DNA of 64,000 bases from JALORV01 sp963791235 (GCA_963791235.1 CAWBRW010000026.1:185532-249531), one strand, 5' to 3'. Positions 8,217-17,112 are shown, counted from the first letter of the stretch. Notes: generated from the letters alone by a model not told the origin. Numbers and translations: made by a program.

Positions 8217-8639
8217 ATGAGCGCACTGCATCCATTTCACTTGGCGTTCCCGGTCACTTCACTCGCCAAGGCGCGGGCGTTCTACGGTGGACTACTCGGC
8301 TGCCCGGAAGGCCGCTCGAGCGAGGCCTGGATCGACTTCGATCTCTACGGTCACCAGATCGTCGCGCACCTCGCGCCCGAAGAGGCCGGCCATCGGCGCA
8401 CCAGCGAAGTCGACGGCGACGCTGTCCCGGTCCGACATTTCGGCGTCGTGCTGTCGATGAAGGAATGGGACGACCTCGCCGCCCGCCTGCGCAAGGAGGG
8501 TGTCAAGTTCATCATCGAGCCGCACGTCCGCTTCAAAGGCGAGGTCGGGGAACAGGCGACGATGTTCTTCCTCGACCCCTGCGGCAACGCGCTGGAATTC
8601 AAGGCCTTCGCGGACCCGTCGCGGCTGTTCGCGAAGTAG
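8217..8639 (+). CDS. VOC (glyoxalase/dioxygenase superfamily) protein
   Basis: A 140-residue vicinal-oxygen-chelate protein with two beta-alpha-beta-beta-beta modules. HPFHLAFPVTSLAKARAFYG is the first strand and helix, VRHFGVVL opens the second module, and FFLDPCGNALEFKAF carries the C-terminal metal-ligand glutamate. The start is ATG 8217, where family similarity begins; the longer upstream reading frame is not supported. The family includes glyoxalases, extradiol dioxygenases and antibiotic-binding proteins, and the substrate is unknown here. It diverges from marR, so it may share the palindrome as a control site. Confidence 0.85.
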   Translation: MSALHPFHLAFPVTSLAKARAFYGGLLGCPEGRSSEAWIDFDLYGHQIVAHLAPEEAGHRRTSEVDGDAVPVRHFGVVLSMKEWDDLAARLRKEGVKFIIEPHVRFKGEVGEQATMFFLDPCGNALEFKAFADPSRLFAK

Positions 8640-8666
8640 TCGCGCAGCGCCCGGCGGCGCGGCGGC

Positions 8667-9419
8667 TCAGCCGCGTCCCACGAACGGCATCTTTGTCGCC
8701 ATCACGGTCATGAACAGCACGTTGGCGTCGAGTGGCAGTTCGGCCATCTGCAGCACCGACTTCGCGACGATGTCCACGCCCATGACTGGCTCCGCGGCAA
8801 GCTGCCCATAAGGCTGCATCACGCCCTGCGGCATGCGCTCGGTCATCGGGGTGGCGGCGTTGCCGATGTCAATCTGCCCCACGGCAATGTCAAACGCGCG
8901 ACCGTCCAGCGACGCCGATTTTGTCAGGCCGGTGACGGCATGCTTGGTCGCGGTGTACGGCGCGGAGTTCGGACGCGGGGCATGCGCCGAGATCGAGCCG
9001 TTGTTGATGATGCGTCCGCCGCGCGGCTTCTGCGCCTTCATCACGCGGAAAGCCTGCTGCAGGCAATAGAAGACACCGGTCAGATTGACGTCGACGACGT
9101 TCTGCCACTGCGCTGGCGTCAGCTCGTCGAGGGCAACGGTCGGCGCGAAGCTGCCCGCATTGTTGAACAGCACGTCGAGACGGCCGTACCGGGCGACGAT
9201 GCGATCAAACAATGCGCGCACCGCGTCCGGCTGGCTGACATCGGTCGGCACGACCAGCGCCCGCTCCGAGTCGACGCCGGCGAGGCGGGCAGTCTCCTGA
9301 AGTGGCGCTTCGCGTCGACCGGCCAGTACGACGTTGTAGCCGGCGCGCAGGAACGCCATGGCCACGGCACGGCCGATGCCGCTGCCGGCGCCGGTGATCA
9401 GCGCAGTCTTGTTCGTCAC
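8667..9419 (-). CDS. SDR family NAD(P)-dependent oxidoreductase
   Basis: A classical short-chain dehydrogenase of 250 residues. The Rossmann motif TGAGSGIG is at about residues 9-16, the NNAG motif at about 90-93, the catalytic Ser in NNGSISAH, and the YxxxK pair in YTATKHAVTG. The Arg residues after the second strand (AGRREAP) suggest a preference for NADP(H). The start is GTG at 9419 with AGGA upstream. It stands alone, convergent with the VOC gene; the substrate is not predictable. Because it retains all catalytic residues it should be active. Confidence 0.92.
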   Translation of the reverse strand: MTNKTALITGAGSGIGRAVAMAFLRAGYNVVLAGRREAPLQETARLAGVDSERALVVPTDVSQPDAVRALFDRIVARYGRLDVLFNNAGSFAPTVALDELTPAQWQNVVDVNLTGVFYCLQQAFRVMKAQKPRGGRIINNGSISAHAPRPNSAPYTATKHAVTGLTKSASLDGRAFDIAVGQIDIGNAATPMTERMPQGVMQPYGQLAAEPVMGVDIVAKSVLQMAELPLDANVLFMTVMATKMPFVGRG

Positions 9420-9485
9420 GATGGTCCTCGAAGAAGAGTGCCGCGCAGCGGCCCCCGCTGCACCGGCGACAGCGAGCTTAGCGTT

Positions 9486-10388
9486 TCATTCCGATGGTTT
9501 CGCCGGCCCGGCGCCTTCGGTCACGCGCACGGCGTTCGACACATGCACGATCAGGCGCCACTTTCCGCCACGACGCTGCCAGATATTGAGGTAAGCGAGT
9601 TCGCCGGCATCGGCCGGCGACGCGCCGGTCGATCGGCCGCGTCCATAGGAATAGCCGAGGTCGCCCGACTCGGCCACCGCAACGCCCTCGGGCACCCAGT
9701 TCAGACTCTCCCTGTGGACTGCGAGATCGACCAGCGCCTGCGCGCGTCCGCTGACTGGCGATCGACCGCCACGGTGCAGGCGGACATCGTCGGCAAACAC
9801 CTCGGCCAGTGCGGCGCCAGGCCCTGGCATGGCGCCGATGCGTGCATCGAGTTTGCGCAGAGCTGATAGCGCCGACGCCTGTTCTGTCGGACCGAGTGCA
9901 GACGGGGCCGTCGGCGGGTCAGGCGGTCGCCTCCAGTCTGCGAGCGTCACCGTCGGCGCTGGATGGTTGATGCCGACATCAATCAGCACCAGGTAACGGC
10001 CGTCCGGTTGCCGCTGCCACACCGAGGTGTAGTGTCCGTACCGGACCGGCGACTCGGATGGCACGCGCCGGTACTCCGAGGGCCCGGTCGTGTAGCCCAT
10101 GTCACCGGCGCCCGAAATCCCGGCCGCCACCGGGCGCCACTGGATGTTCACGCCCCAGTCCGGCCCCTCGCGCAATTGCGGAAAGGCGCGCACCGGAAAC
10201 GGCGCGTACAGGATCGCGTCCGGAGCGAAATACTCGACGAAGGCCTGGCGCGCGTTGACCTGCTGCGCGCGTGCTGAGAAAGCGCGCTCGCTGGCGACAA
10301 CCTCATCAAGCTCCGGCATGCGGTCTGCCGCGACCGCGCACGAGAGCGACGCAGCCAGCACTGCGCCACCCATCAGTTGCTCCAGCAT
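9486..10388 (-). CDS. Exported protein with two NTF2-like (DUF4440/SnoaL) domains
   Basis: A 300-residue protein with a cleavable signal peptide (about residues 1-20, ending AVA-AD) and two consecutive NTF2-like cone folds: roughly residues 25-150 (SERAFSARAQ ... YTSVWQRQPDGRYLVLIDVG) and 165-295 (DDVRLHRGG ... AYLNIWQRRGGKWRLIVHVS). Such domains are found in polyketide cyclases, delta-isomerases and ligand-binding proteins. The repeated architecture suggests internal duplication. I chose ATG 10388 over GTG 10409 because GGAGGGGA sits just before it. The role is unknown; the envelope location is inferred from the signal peptide. Confidence 0.75.
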   Translation of the reverse strand: MLEQLMGGAVLAASLSCAVAADRMPELDEVVASERAFSARAQQVNARQAFVEYFAPDAILYAPFPVRAFPQLREGPDWGVNIQWRPVAAGISGAGDMGYTTGPSEYRRVPSESPVRYGHYTSVWQRQPDGRYLVLIDVGINHPAPTVTLADWRRPPDPPTAPSALGPTEQASALSALRKLDARIGAMPGPGAALAEVFADDVRLHRGGRSPVSGRAQALVDLAVHRESLNWVPEGVAVAESGDLGYSYGRGRSTGASPADAGELAYLNIWQRRGGKWRLIVHVSNAVRVTEGAGPAKPSE

Positions 10389-10508
10389 GTCGGCTCCCCT
10401 CCACGTCACACAAGGCTAGCCCGCTCGCGTTTGAGCCACAGGCCGCTGCGACGAGTGCACCACGCGCCGCGATGAAGGCGGCAGCGCGGGCGATCAAGTC
10501 ACCACGGA

Positions 10509-11834
10509 TCAATGCGCGCCGCCGACGGCCGATCCGGGCACCGCGGGTTCGTCCCTCACGACGGGAAGCACTCGCGTTTCACGAATCACCGGCTGGCGCC
10601 ACGCCGCCAGCGCAATCAGTAACACCGTGATGCCGGCAAAGGCCAATGCCGAGCGCAGCCCAAGGTGCTCTCCAAGCCAACCGCCCAACAGGGCGCCCGG
10701 GCCCGCCGGCAACAGGATCAGCCAGCGCATCGTGCTGGTCATGCGCCCGAGCAGATGCGCTGGAGTGACGGACTGGCGCAAGGCCAGGAACGTGATGAAG
10801 ATCAGCACCGCGCCGACGCCGAACAGCATCAGCATCAGGCCGAACATCGCAATGCCCAAGGGCGAGGCCGGGGCCACGGCACCGAGCAGCCAGCCGACGC
10901 CGCAGATGACGAAACCCAGGACCAGTGTCGGGCCCGGTCCGAAGCGCTCCGAGATGCGGTTGCCGACCGTGCTCGTGACGATCGTGCCCACGCCGAGGGC
11001 CACGTACGACAGGCCGACCCCACCCTCGGACAGGCCGAGCGTGCGCGTCGCAAACAGGATCTGCACCACCAGCGCCGCCTGGTGGCACATCTGCCAGCCG
11101 CCGACGATCAATGCCATCGTCAGCAGCAGGCGGTGACTGGCGACGAAGCGCATGCCGGCACGCAGCGCCGGCCAGAAATCGGTGACGACGTGCAGCGGCC
11201 CCTCGGTGACGCGAATCCCGCGCAGGATCAGCGCAGAAACCAGCAGCAGCACGGCATCGGCGAGCAGCGCGAAGGGCGCACCGACCAGCTTGATCAGCGC
11301 GCCCGCCGCGCCTGGCCCCGCGACTTCGGCCGAGGAACTGGCGAGGGCATTCTTTGCATGCGCCTCCACCAGCCGCTCACGCGGCACGATCTGCGTCAGG
11401 ACGATCTGCGCCGCGCTGCCCGCAATCGTGTACACGGTGCCAATCGCAAAGCCGACGAAGTAGAGCCACGCCATCGACAACCATCCGGCCCACCACGCCA
11501 GCGGCACGCTGGCCACGAACACGGCGAGCAGCAGTTCACCCCAGACATAGACCGGCAGCTTGCGGACGCGGTCGAGATAGACACCCGACGGCAGCGAGAA
11601 CAGCACGAAGGGCAGCACCTCCATCGCCGTCAGGATGCCCATCTGGGTCGGCGTGGCATGCAGCAGCACGGCGGCCGTCAGCGGCAGTGCCAGCAGCGTC
11701 ACCTGTCCGCCGAACGAGCTGATGAAGATCGAGATCCACAGTCGACGGTAGGTCGCGTCGCGCAGCAGGTCGTCTGCAGCGAGCGTGAAGCGCTGCATCC
11801 AGCTGGACGGCAACAACTCGGTTGGGAACTTCAC
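10509..11834 (-). CDS. MFS transporter (MFS_3 / MefA-EntS type)
   Basis: A drug- or siderophore-export-type major facilitator of about 441 residues with 12 predicted helices. Motif A-like SGVYLDRVRKLPV follows helix 2, and IVPRERLVEAHAKNAL with GPGAAGALIK in the first half is characteristic of the MefA/EntS group. The start is uncertain: GTG 11834 has GAGACG upstream, ATG 11798 is closer to the family start but has no ribosome site, and the frame is open further upstream. No regulator is adjacent, and the substrate is unknown. Confidence 0.87.
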   Translation of the reverse strand: MKFPTELLPSSWMQRFTLAADDLLRDATYRRLWISIFISSFGGQVTLLALPLTAAVLLHATPTQMGILTAMEVLPFVLFSLPSGVYLDRVRKLPVYVWGELLLAVFVASVPLAWWAGWLSMAWLYFVGFAIGTVYTIAGSAAQIVLTQIVPRERLVEAHAKNALASSSAEVAGPGAAGALIKLVGAPFALLADAVLLLVSALILRGIRVTEGPLHVVTDFWPALRAGMRFVASHRLLLTMALIVGGWQMCHQAALVVQILFATRTLGLSEGGVGLSYVALGVGTIVTSTVGNRISERFGPGPTLVLGFVICGVGWLLGAVAPASPLGIAMFGLMLMLFGVGAVLIFITFLALRQSVTPAHLLGRMTSTMRWLILLPAGPGALLGGWLGEHLGLRSALAFAGITVLLIALAAWRQPVIRETRVLPVVRDEPAVPGSAVGGAH

Positions 11835-12150
11835 GATTCGTCTCGACGCCCGGGCACACGCCCCTTCAGCGAGGGGCGGTAGGTTACCGGAGGGCTCCGC
11901 CGAACGCAGCCGATTTAGATGCCCGCGTGACTGCGAGCGTCCCATCTTCGTTCACGCACCGAGGCCTGGGCGCGGCGCACCTTGCTCGCCCACAGTCACC
12001 CGGACAAGTGCTCGCGTGGCTTCGCCTGCCGGACGCGCGCCGCGCCGGCGCCACTTAGCGGACTTTTAGTAATCGCTGAGCGAACTATTACGAACGCGAT
12101 CGACGCCGTCTCGGTACCTTGTCGATCAACGATGCAATCGCTGTTCGCCC
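11835..12150. other. 316-bp divergent intergenic region
   Basis: Lies between the leftward MFS gene and the rightward cytochrome gene, so it should contain promoters for both. It is GC-rich apart from a short AT-richer stretch around 12060-12095 that holds an imperfect inverted repeat around TCGCTGAGCGA (about 12067-12090), a possible operator or -35/-10 region. No convincing coding frame is seen. Confidence 0.5.
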
Positions 12151-13185
12151 ATGAAAACGCTGGTCCTTTTCTGCTCTGCGCTGATCGCCGCCGTCTCGGG
12201 CGTGCAGGCGGCGCCTGCCGCCCCGCCGCTGACGCGGCTGCTGAGCGACACCGGGCTGTTTGCACCCGGCACGACCACGACGCTCGCCGCCGGCGTCGTG
12301 CCCTTTTCGCCGCAGTACCCACTGTGGTCCGACGGCACACGCAAGCGCCGCTGGATCGCGCTGCCCCCGGGCACGGCGATCGATGCGGCGCGCGTCGACG
12401 CGTGGGAGTTCCCGGTCGGTACCCGGCTGTGGAAGGAGTTCGGCTACGGCCACCGCATCGAGACCCGCATGATCGAGCGCCTGCCGGACGGCTCATGGCG
12501 CTTCGCCGCCTATGTCTGGAATGCCGAAGGCACGGTGGCGACCCTCGCCCCCGAAGACGGCGCCATGGTCAAGGTCGCGGATGCCCCCGGCGGCCGCTAT
12601 GCGGTGCCATCGCGCAACGACTGCGCCGCATGTCACGAGGGCGCCGCGGTACCGGTCCTCGGCTTCAGTGCGCTGCAGCTGTCGCCTGACCGAGATCCTC
12701 TGGCGCCGCACGCGGATCCAGCGCGTCGTGAGATGACGGACCTGCGCAGCCTGGCTGCGCGCGGCTGGCTGCGCAACCTCCCGCCGGCGTTTCTCGCCTC
12801 GCCGCCGCGCATCCAAGCCGCATCAGCAACCGCGCGTGCCGCACTGGGTTACCTGCACGGCAATTGCGGCCACTGCCACAACGCCGCCGGCGCGCTGAGC
12901 GGAGTCGAACTGGTGCTCGCACAGCAGGCGGACGCAAACGCCCGCAGTGCCGAGCAGACGATCGCCTCTCTGCTGGGGCATTCGAGCCGGTTCCGTCCCA
13001 ATGGCACGGCGAGTGCGCAACGTGTCGCGACGGGTCACGACGGCGACAGCGTCCTGACGCTGCGCATGAAGTCCACCAATCCGCTTGCCCGCATGCCGCC
13101 GCTCGGCGTGCAGGTGATCGACCAAGAAGGCGTCGCCCTGATCGAACGCTGGATATCCACTGATCTGCAAACCCAAGCCCACTAG
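12151..13185 (+). CDS. Exported di-haem c-type cytochrome-like protein (CAACH ... CGHCH)
   Basis: A 344-residue periplasmic protein with a signal peptide (about residues 1-20). There are two haem-attachment motifs, CAACH at 158-162 and CGHCH at 239-243, and a conserved N-terminal domain (FSPQYPLWSDGTRKRRWIALP) typical of a conserved hypothetical family often found next to cytochromes and copper or oxidase genes. The haem motifs are in the second half, so the N-terminal part is a separate beta-rich domain. It is followed 9 bp later by another cytochrome gene, so the two probably form an electron-transfer pair. The partner oxidase or dehydrogenase is not in view. Confidence 0.8.
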   Translation: MKTLVLFCSALIAAVSGVQAAPAAPPLTRLLSDTGLFAPGTTTTLAAGVVPFSPQYPLWSDGTRKRRWIALPPGTAIDAARVDAWEFPVGTRLWKEFGYGHRIETRMIERLPDGSWRFAAYVWNAEGTVATLAPEDGAMVKVADAPGGRYAVPSRNDCAACHEGAAVPVLGFSALQLSPDRDPLAPHADPARREMTDLRSLAARGWLRNLPPAFLASPPRIQAASATARAALGYLHGNCGHCHNAAGALSGVELVLAQQADANARSAEQTIASLLGHSSRFRPNGTASAQRVATGHDGDSVLTLRMKSTNPLARMPPLGVQVIDQEGVALIERWISTDLQTQAH

Positions 13186-13194
13186 GAGACCACC

Positions 13195-13785
13195 ATGAAA
13201 CGCATACCTCTTGAATACGCCATCCTCGTCGTTGCGGTCGCAGCGACCGCCGCGGTGGCTTTGCCGGCCCGCGCCCAGACCACCGCCAAGGCCGCCGAGA
13301 CCACGGCCGAGAAGCTTGCGCGCGGCAAGTACCTGGTCACGACGTCCGGCTGCCATGACTGCCACACGCCGTGGATCGTCGGCCCGAAAGGACCCGAGCC
13401 CGACATGAGCCGCATGCTGTCCGGCCACCCCGAAAGCGCAGCCCTGCCACCGGCGCCCGCGCCGCAGGGCCCGTGGATCGTGTCGGCATCGGCAACCAAC
13501 ACCGCGTGGTCTGGCCCGTGGGGCGTGAGTTTCACGGCCAACCTGACGCCTGACGCCGAAACCGGCCTGGGCAAGTGGACGCAGCGCAACTTCACCGAGA
13601 CGATCCGCACCGGTCGGCACATGGGTCGCGGCCGCCAGATCCTGCCGCCGATGCCGATCCCGATGTACAAGAACTTCACCGATGCCGATCTCGAAGCGAT
13701 CTTCAGCTTCCTGCAGTCGATCCCGGCCGTGACGAATCGGGTCCCGGAGCCACTGCCGCCCAGCATGCCGGTGGCTGCGAAGTAG
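13195..13785 (+). CDS. Periplasmic monohaem cytochrome c
   Basis: A 196-residue class I-like cytochrome with an N-terminal signal peptide or anchor (residues 1-27) and the haem motif CHDCH at 53-57 in the context GKYLVTTSGCHDCHTPW. The C-terminal half contains several Met residues (MGRGRQILPPMPIPMY), one of which should be the distal ligand. It resembles the alcohol/aldehyde dehydrogenase cytochrome subunit and c-553-type domains. A strong AGGAGACC ribosome site precedes ATG 13195. It is almost certainly co-expressed with the di-haem protein upstream. Confidence 0.87.
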   Translation: MKRIPLEYAILVVAVAATAAVALPARAQTTAKAAETTAEKLARGKYLVTTSGCHDCHTPWIVGPKGPEPDMSRMLSGHPESAALPPAPAPQGPWIVSASATNTAWSGPWGVSFTANLTPDAETGLGKWTQRNFTETIRTGRHMGRGRQILPPMPIPMYKNFTDADLEAIFSFLQSIPAVTNRVPEPLPPSMPVAAK

Positions 13786-13811
13786 AACCCGATCGATGTC
13801 GACGCGGACCC

Positions 13812-13839
13812 GGCGATGCTGCGCTAGCGCAGCATCGCC
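13812..13839. terminator. Perfect 28-bp palindrome between convergent genes
   Basis: Two 14-base arms (GGCGATGCTGCGCT and its exact reverse complement) meet with no spacer. It sits between the cytochrome stop (13785) and the AEC carrier stop, covering the last codons of the latter. It could act as a bidirectional transcription terminator or cruciform. There is no clear T-run on either side, so a protein-binding role cannot be excluded. Confidence 0.45.
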
Positions 13840-14759
13840 AACGCCATCGGCGTCGTAATCGCCGCCAGTGCGGTCGACATCACCATGCTCGTCGCGACGG
13901 CGCCTTCGCTCGACCGGAACTCGCGCGACATCAGGTAGACGTTGACACCGACCGGCAGCGCCGCGAGCAGTACGACCGCCTGAGTTTCCAGACGCGGCAG
14001 CTGCAGCATCCAGGCCAGCAGCCAGACAGCGGCAGGCTGCCCTATGAGCTTCAGCGAAGTGATCGCCGCGCCCGCGCGCCAGCCCTGGCGCACGCCGTAC
14101 TCCGCGAGACCCATGCCCAGCACGAGCAGCGCCAGTGGCGCCGCCGCTTCGCCGATCAGCCGCAGCGGCGCATCGACGGCGGCCGGTAGCTGACCGCCCG
14201 CGAGGCCGAAGATGGATCCGGCAAGGATTGACGCGACGATCGGATTGGTCAGCACGCTGCGCGCGGTCTTGCCAAAGCCCTTCAGCGACAGTTCGCCGTG
14301 TCGCGCCCACTCGACCGACACGGTGACGAGTGTCCACAGCAGCAGGGTGTTGAAGATGAGGACCAGGGCGACCGACGGCATCACGGCTTCGCCGAGTGCC
14401 AGTCGTGCGAGCGGCACGCCGAGCAGGACATTGTTGGAGAAAATGCCGCCCATCGCGAACACCGACTGGCCAACTCCGTCGAGCCCGAACGCGAACCGAG
14501 CGATGACTCGTCCGAGCACGAAGACCAGCAGACAGCCACCGAAGTAGGCAATCAGCAGGCGGGCGTCCACCGGCGGTAGTGCGGCCAGTCCGCTCATCAA
14601 GCGGAACAGCAGCGCCGGCATCGCCACCGCGAATACGAATTTCGACAGCGCCGCGCTGGCCGTGCCTGTCCATCGTCCCACCCGCGTCAGCAGATAGCCG
14701 ACCAGGACCAGCGCGAACAGCGGCGCGGCCAGCTCGAGTTGCTGGAGGAAATCCGACAC
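13824..14759 (-). CDS. AEC family (auxin efflux carrier-like) permease
   Basis: A 311-residue inner-membrane carrier with about 10 hydrophobic helices. Family marks are FVFAVAMPALLFRLM near the N-terminus, the FSNNVLLGVPLA segment in helix 4, and the second repeat ending LPVGVNVYLMSREF. AEC proteins such as MleP and MdcF export or import malate, malonate or other carboxylates. The start is GTG 14759. It stands alone, convergent with the cytochrome genes, with a perfect palindrome over its 3' end. Confidence 0.9.
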   Translation of the reverse strand: MSDFLQQLELAAPLFALVLVGYLLTRVGRWTGTASAALSKFVFAVAMPALLFRLMSGLAALPPVDARLLIAYFGGCLLVFVLGRVIARFAFGLDGVGQSVFAMGGIFSNNVLLGVPLARLALGEAVMPSVALVLIFNTLLLWTLVTVSVEWARHGELSLKGFGKTARSVLTNPIVASILAGSIFGLAGGQLPAAVDAPLRLIGEAAAPLALLVLGMGLAEYGVRQGWRAGAAITSLKLIGQPAAVWLLAWMLQLPRLETQAVVLLAALPVGVNVYLMSREFRSSEGAVATSMVMSTALAAITTPMALAMLR

Positions 14760-14858
14760 GGTGAGTGCAGTGGCGAGTCCGCGCAGTGTAAGAGCGCGTC
14801 TCTAACTCAGTCTGGGCGACCTGCACGCCTTGGCGAGTGCCGCGTGCCCGTGCGCCAT

Positions 14859-15527
14859 TCAGCGTGTGTTGACCGCCATTTCACTCTGGGTCATGGCTTC
14901 AAGCAGTACCTTGGCGGGCTGGGCACCCGACACCGCGAGACGCTGATTGAAGATGAAGAACGGAACACCGCCAATGCCCATCGTGCGGGCACGCTGATCG
15001 GCGGCCGCCACGGCCGCGCGGCCTTCGCCGGCAGCCAGCATGGATTTGGCGCGGAACGCATCCAAGCGAGCTTCGCCTGCAATCCGGACCAGTTCGTCGA
15101 TATTGCCAATGTCCACACCCTGCGTGAAATAGGCGCGGAACAGTCGCTCGACGAGATCGCCGACGAGCGATGGACGCGCGGCCTGCGCCCAGGCGATCAG
15201 GCGATGGGCGTTCATCGTGTTCGGCTGCCGATCGATGCGCTCGAACTCGAACCAGATGCCGACCTCTCGCCCCGCGGCCTGGACGCGCGCGTAGATCTCC
15301 TGCGCCCGCTCCGGTCCGCCGAACTTGTTCTCGAGGTAGCTGCGCCGATCCGCGCCACCGAGCGGGAGATCCGGGTTCAGCTGAAACGGGTGCCAGCGTA
15401 CGACCGCCTTCGAGCCGGCGCCGCGCTCGGCCAGCGCCGCGTCGAGCCGGCGCTTACCGATGTAGCACCAGGGACAGACGACGTCGGACACGACGTCGAT
15501 CGTCATCGGTTCGGTGAGCTCACTCAT
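14859..15527 (-). CDS. DsbA family oxidoreductase (FrnE/HCCA isomerase-like)
   Basis: A 222-residue thioredoxin-fold protein without a signal peptide, so cytoplasmic. The active site CPWC is at residues 18-21 in DVVCPWCYIGKRR, and GVPFFIFN holds the cis-proline loop. An all-alpha insertion lies between. This is the FrnE/2-hydroxychromene-2-carboxylate isomerase-like branch of the DsbA family, with functions in polyketide oxidation and oxidative stress. It is followed in the same direction by a glutaredoxin-CcdA fusion after a gap of about 70 bp upstream on the map, so a shared thiol-redox role is plausible but unproven. Confidence 0.9.
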   Translation of the reverse strand: MSELTEPMTIDVVSDVVCPWCYIGKRRLDAALAERGAGSKAVVRWHPFQLNPDLPLGGADRRSYLENKFGGPERAQEIYARVQAAGREVGIWFEFERIDRQPNTMNAHRLIAWAQAARPSLVGDLVERLFRAYFTQGVDIGNIDELVRIAGEARLDAFRAKSMLAAGEGRAAVAAADQRARTMGIGGVPFFIFNQRLAVSGAQPAKVLLEAMTQSEMAVNTR

Positions 15528-15600
15528 GATGGGTCAGGATAGTCAGCCCGCCGACGGTGTCCAGACATGGCCGGCACCTTGGCGCCCCGCAAGCACGGGA

Positions 15601-16815
15601 TCAGGCGAAGAAGATCAGGTAGATCCCGAGCCCGATCATCACGAGGCCGCTCACGAGTTTCAGCACGCGACCTTCCTTTTCCTGCAGCCGGTGACGGCTC
15701 AGCATCACGACACCGATCGTCAGGATGATGATGTCATCGAGCATGTAGGCGGCGATGTACAGCAGCAGGTAGCTGTAGTACGTCGCAGTGTCCAGCTGAC
15801 GCAGCGTCAGAATGCGCGTGAATAGCGCGGGGAAGCCCGAGGTGCAGAGGAATTCGACCATCTGCACGAGGATCGCCAGGATGATCGCGCCAACGATCGC
15901 GGCCGCAAGGCTTTCCGCGTGCAGGATGGCGCGCATCCGGCTGTAGATGCCCGGCTTGGCCTTGTCCGGGATCGACAGCGAAATGCCGATGTTGAAGGCA
16001 AAGAAATCCTTGATATTGACCACACCGGCGAAGATGGCGATCGCCGCGATGATCAGCTGCGAGGCGCGCGACAGGCCGATGACGAGGAACAGGTTGAGCC
16101 AGGCCGCCATGAACAGGAAATAGGCGATCCCCTGGATCAGGACGAAGGTGCCGGCGATCGCGAACATGCGCCGTCGGTCGTTGAGCGGTGCGAGCAACGA
16201 GATCATCAGCAGCAGCACCCACATTGAACAGGGGTTGAAGCCGTCCAGCGCCCCCATCGCCAAGGTGAAAGCCGGCAGCCCGATGTCATCGAGCGTCAGC
16301 GTGCGGCCAAGAAAGCTGACCTCGAATGGCTCCGGCTCCGGCGCTGCGGCGGCGCCGCCCTGCGGGCAAGCTAGGCTCTCCTCGGCCTCGCAGGCAGAAC
16401 CCAGGTCGGTACCTTTGGCCACCTGCCCCGCCAGCGCGCTGCGGATCAGCTTGTCAGTACTCGCTTCGTCGGAGTAACCGATGATCAGCTGGCCGCCTAC
16501 ATAGATGGCGGGCACACGTACCGCACCGGCGTGCTGCTCTCGTGCGAGTTGCTTGAGGCGTTCCAGCGCCGCCTGTTCCTTCTGGACGTCGCGGATGGTG
16601 ATCTTCAGCGCCGGCCGCTCCTTCTGCAATTGCGCCAGGAACTCCTCGGCTTTGGCGCAATGCGGACAGCCCTCCCGGACGAACGCCTCGATCGTGATCG
16701 GATCCGGGGCAGCTGGCGCGGGGGACGCGACAGCCGCCAGCAGCAGTCCGGCCGCGACGGCAACCAGGGTCGCCAGGCGACCCCACAACGGGCGATGAGG
16801 CAATACTGACTCCAT
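15601..16815 (-). CDS. Fusion of a glutaredoxin-like domain with a CcdA/DsbD-type transmembrane thiol transporter
   Basis: A 404-residue protein. A signal or anchor segment (residues 11-36) precedes a periplasmic glutaredoxin-like domain with CPHC at 50-53 and a cis-Pro segment VPAIYVGGQLIIGY. After an Ala/Pro/Glu linker (about 150-165) come about six transmembrane helices. The membrane part has two cysteines in helix contexts, FNPCSMWVLLLMIS and EFLCTSGFPALF, as in CcdA/DsbD where they shuttle electrons across the membrane. The inferred role is transfer of reducing power from cytoplasmic thioredoxin to the periplasmic CPHC domain. Unlike DsbD, the soluble domain is N-terminal and single. Confidence 0.8.
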   Translation of the reverse strand: MESVLPHRPLWGRLATLVAVAAGLLLAAVASPAPAAPDPITIEAFVREGCPHCAKAEEFLAQLQKERPALKITIRDVQKEQAALERLKQLAREQHAGAVRVPAIYVGGQLIIGYSDEASTDKLIRSALAGQVAKGTDLGSACEAEESLACPQGGAAAAPEPEPFEVSFLGRTLTLDDIGLPAFTLAMGALDGFNPCSMWVLLLMISLLAPLNDRRRMFAIAGTFVLIQGIAYFLFMAAWLNLFLVIGLSRASQLIIAAIAIFAGVVNIKDFFAFNIGISLSIPDKAKPGIYSRMRAILHAESLAAAIVGAIILAILVQMVEFLCTSGFPALFTRILTLRQLDTATYYSYLLLYIAAYMLDDIIILTIGVVMLSRHRLQEKEGRVLKLVSGLVMIGLGIYLIFFA

Positions 16816-17112
16816 GCGGACATTCAGGCCGGACAGGCCGGGCCACGGTCACAAAAGCCGCGCCGAGTCTAGAGAGTGGATGCCGTCGAGCCCTGTGTTA
16901 CCTCATCGCCGGACGGGGCCGGGCTTTACCGGGATCAAGGCTTCGCCAGATGGGGCCTGACTCCGCGGGGTTTCCCGGAGCCGGTCCCAGGCGCAAATGC
17001 AGGGTACGGACTCATACGTTCGTACGGTGGGGGTTACGACGTTCGTACGAGGGTAAATCGAACCCCCTGAACCTAGACTGCCCCCTCAAGTTATCTCCCC
17101 TGCGGAACCACC
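16816..17112. other. 297-bp divergent intergenic region
   Basis: Separates the leftward redox fusion from the rightward surface cytochrome gene. It contains the paired direct repeats at 17016-17049 described separately. One short open frame (16876-17070) has no coding character. The repeat pair lies 64-97 bp upstream of the cytochrome ATG, so it probably belongs to that promoter. Confidence 0.5.
17016..17049. repeat. Two 11-bp direct repeats ACGTTCGTACG, 23 bp apart
   Basis: ACGTTCGTACG occurs at 17016-17026 and 17039-17049, a start-to-start distance of 23 bp (about two helical turns). Each copy contains the CGTACG palindrome. A pair on the same DNA face upstream of the cytochrome gene at 17113 looks like a tandem activator or repressor site. 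Confidence 0.5.

Noticed and set aside
12823..14826. 667-codon leftward open frame over both cytochrome and AEC genes
   Set aside because: Crosses genes on both strands that have clear motifs; shadow frame.
16876..17070. 64-codon open frame in the divergent region
   Set aside because: No ribosome site, no family features, and it contains the direct repeats.
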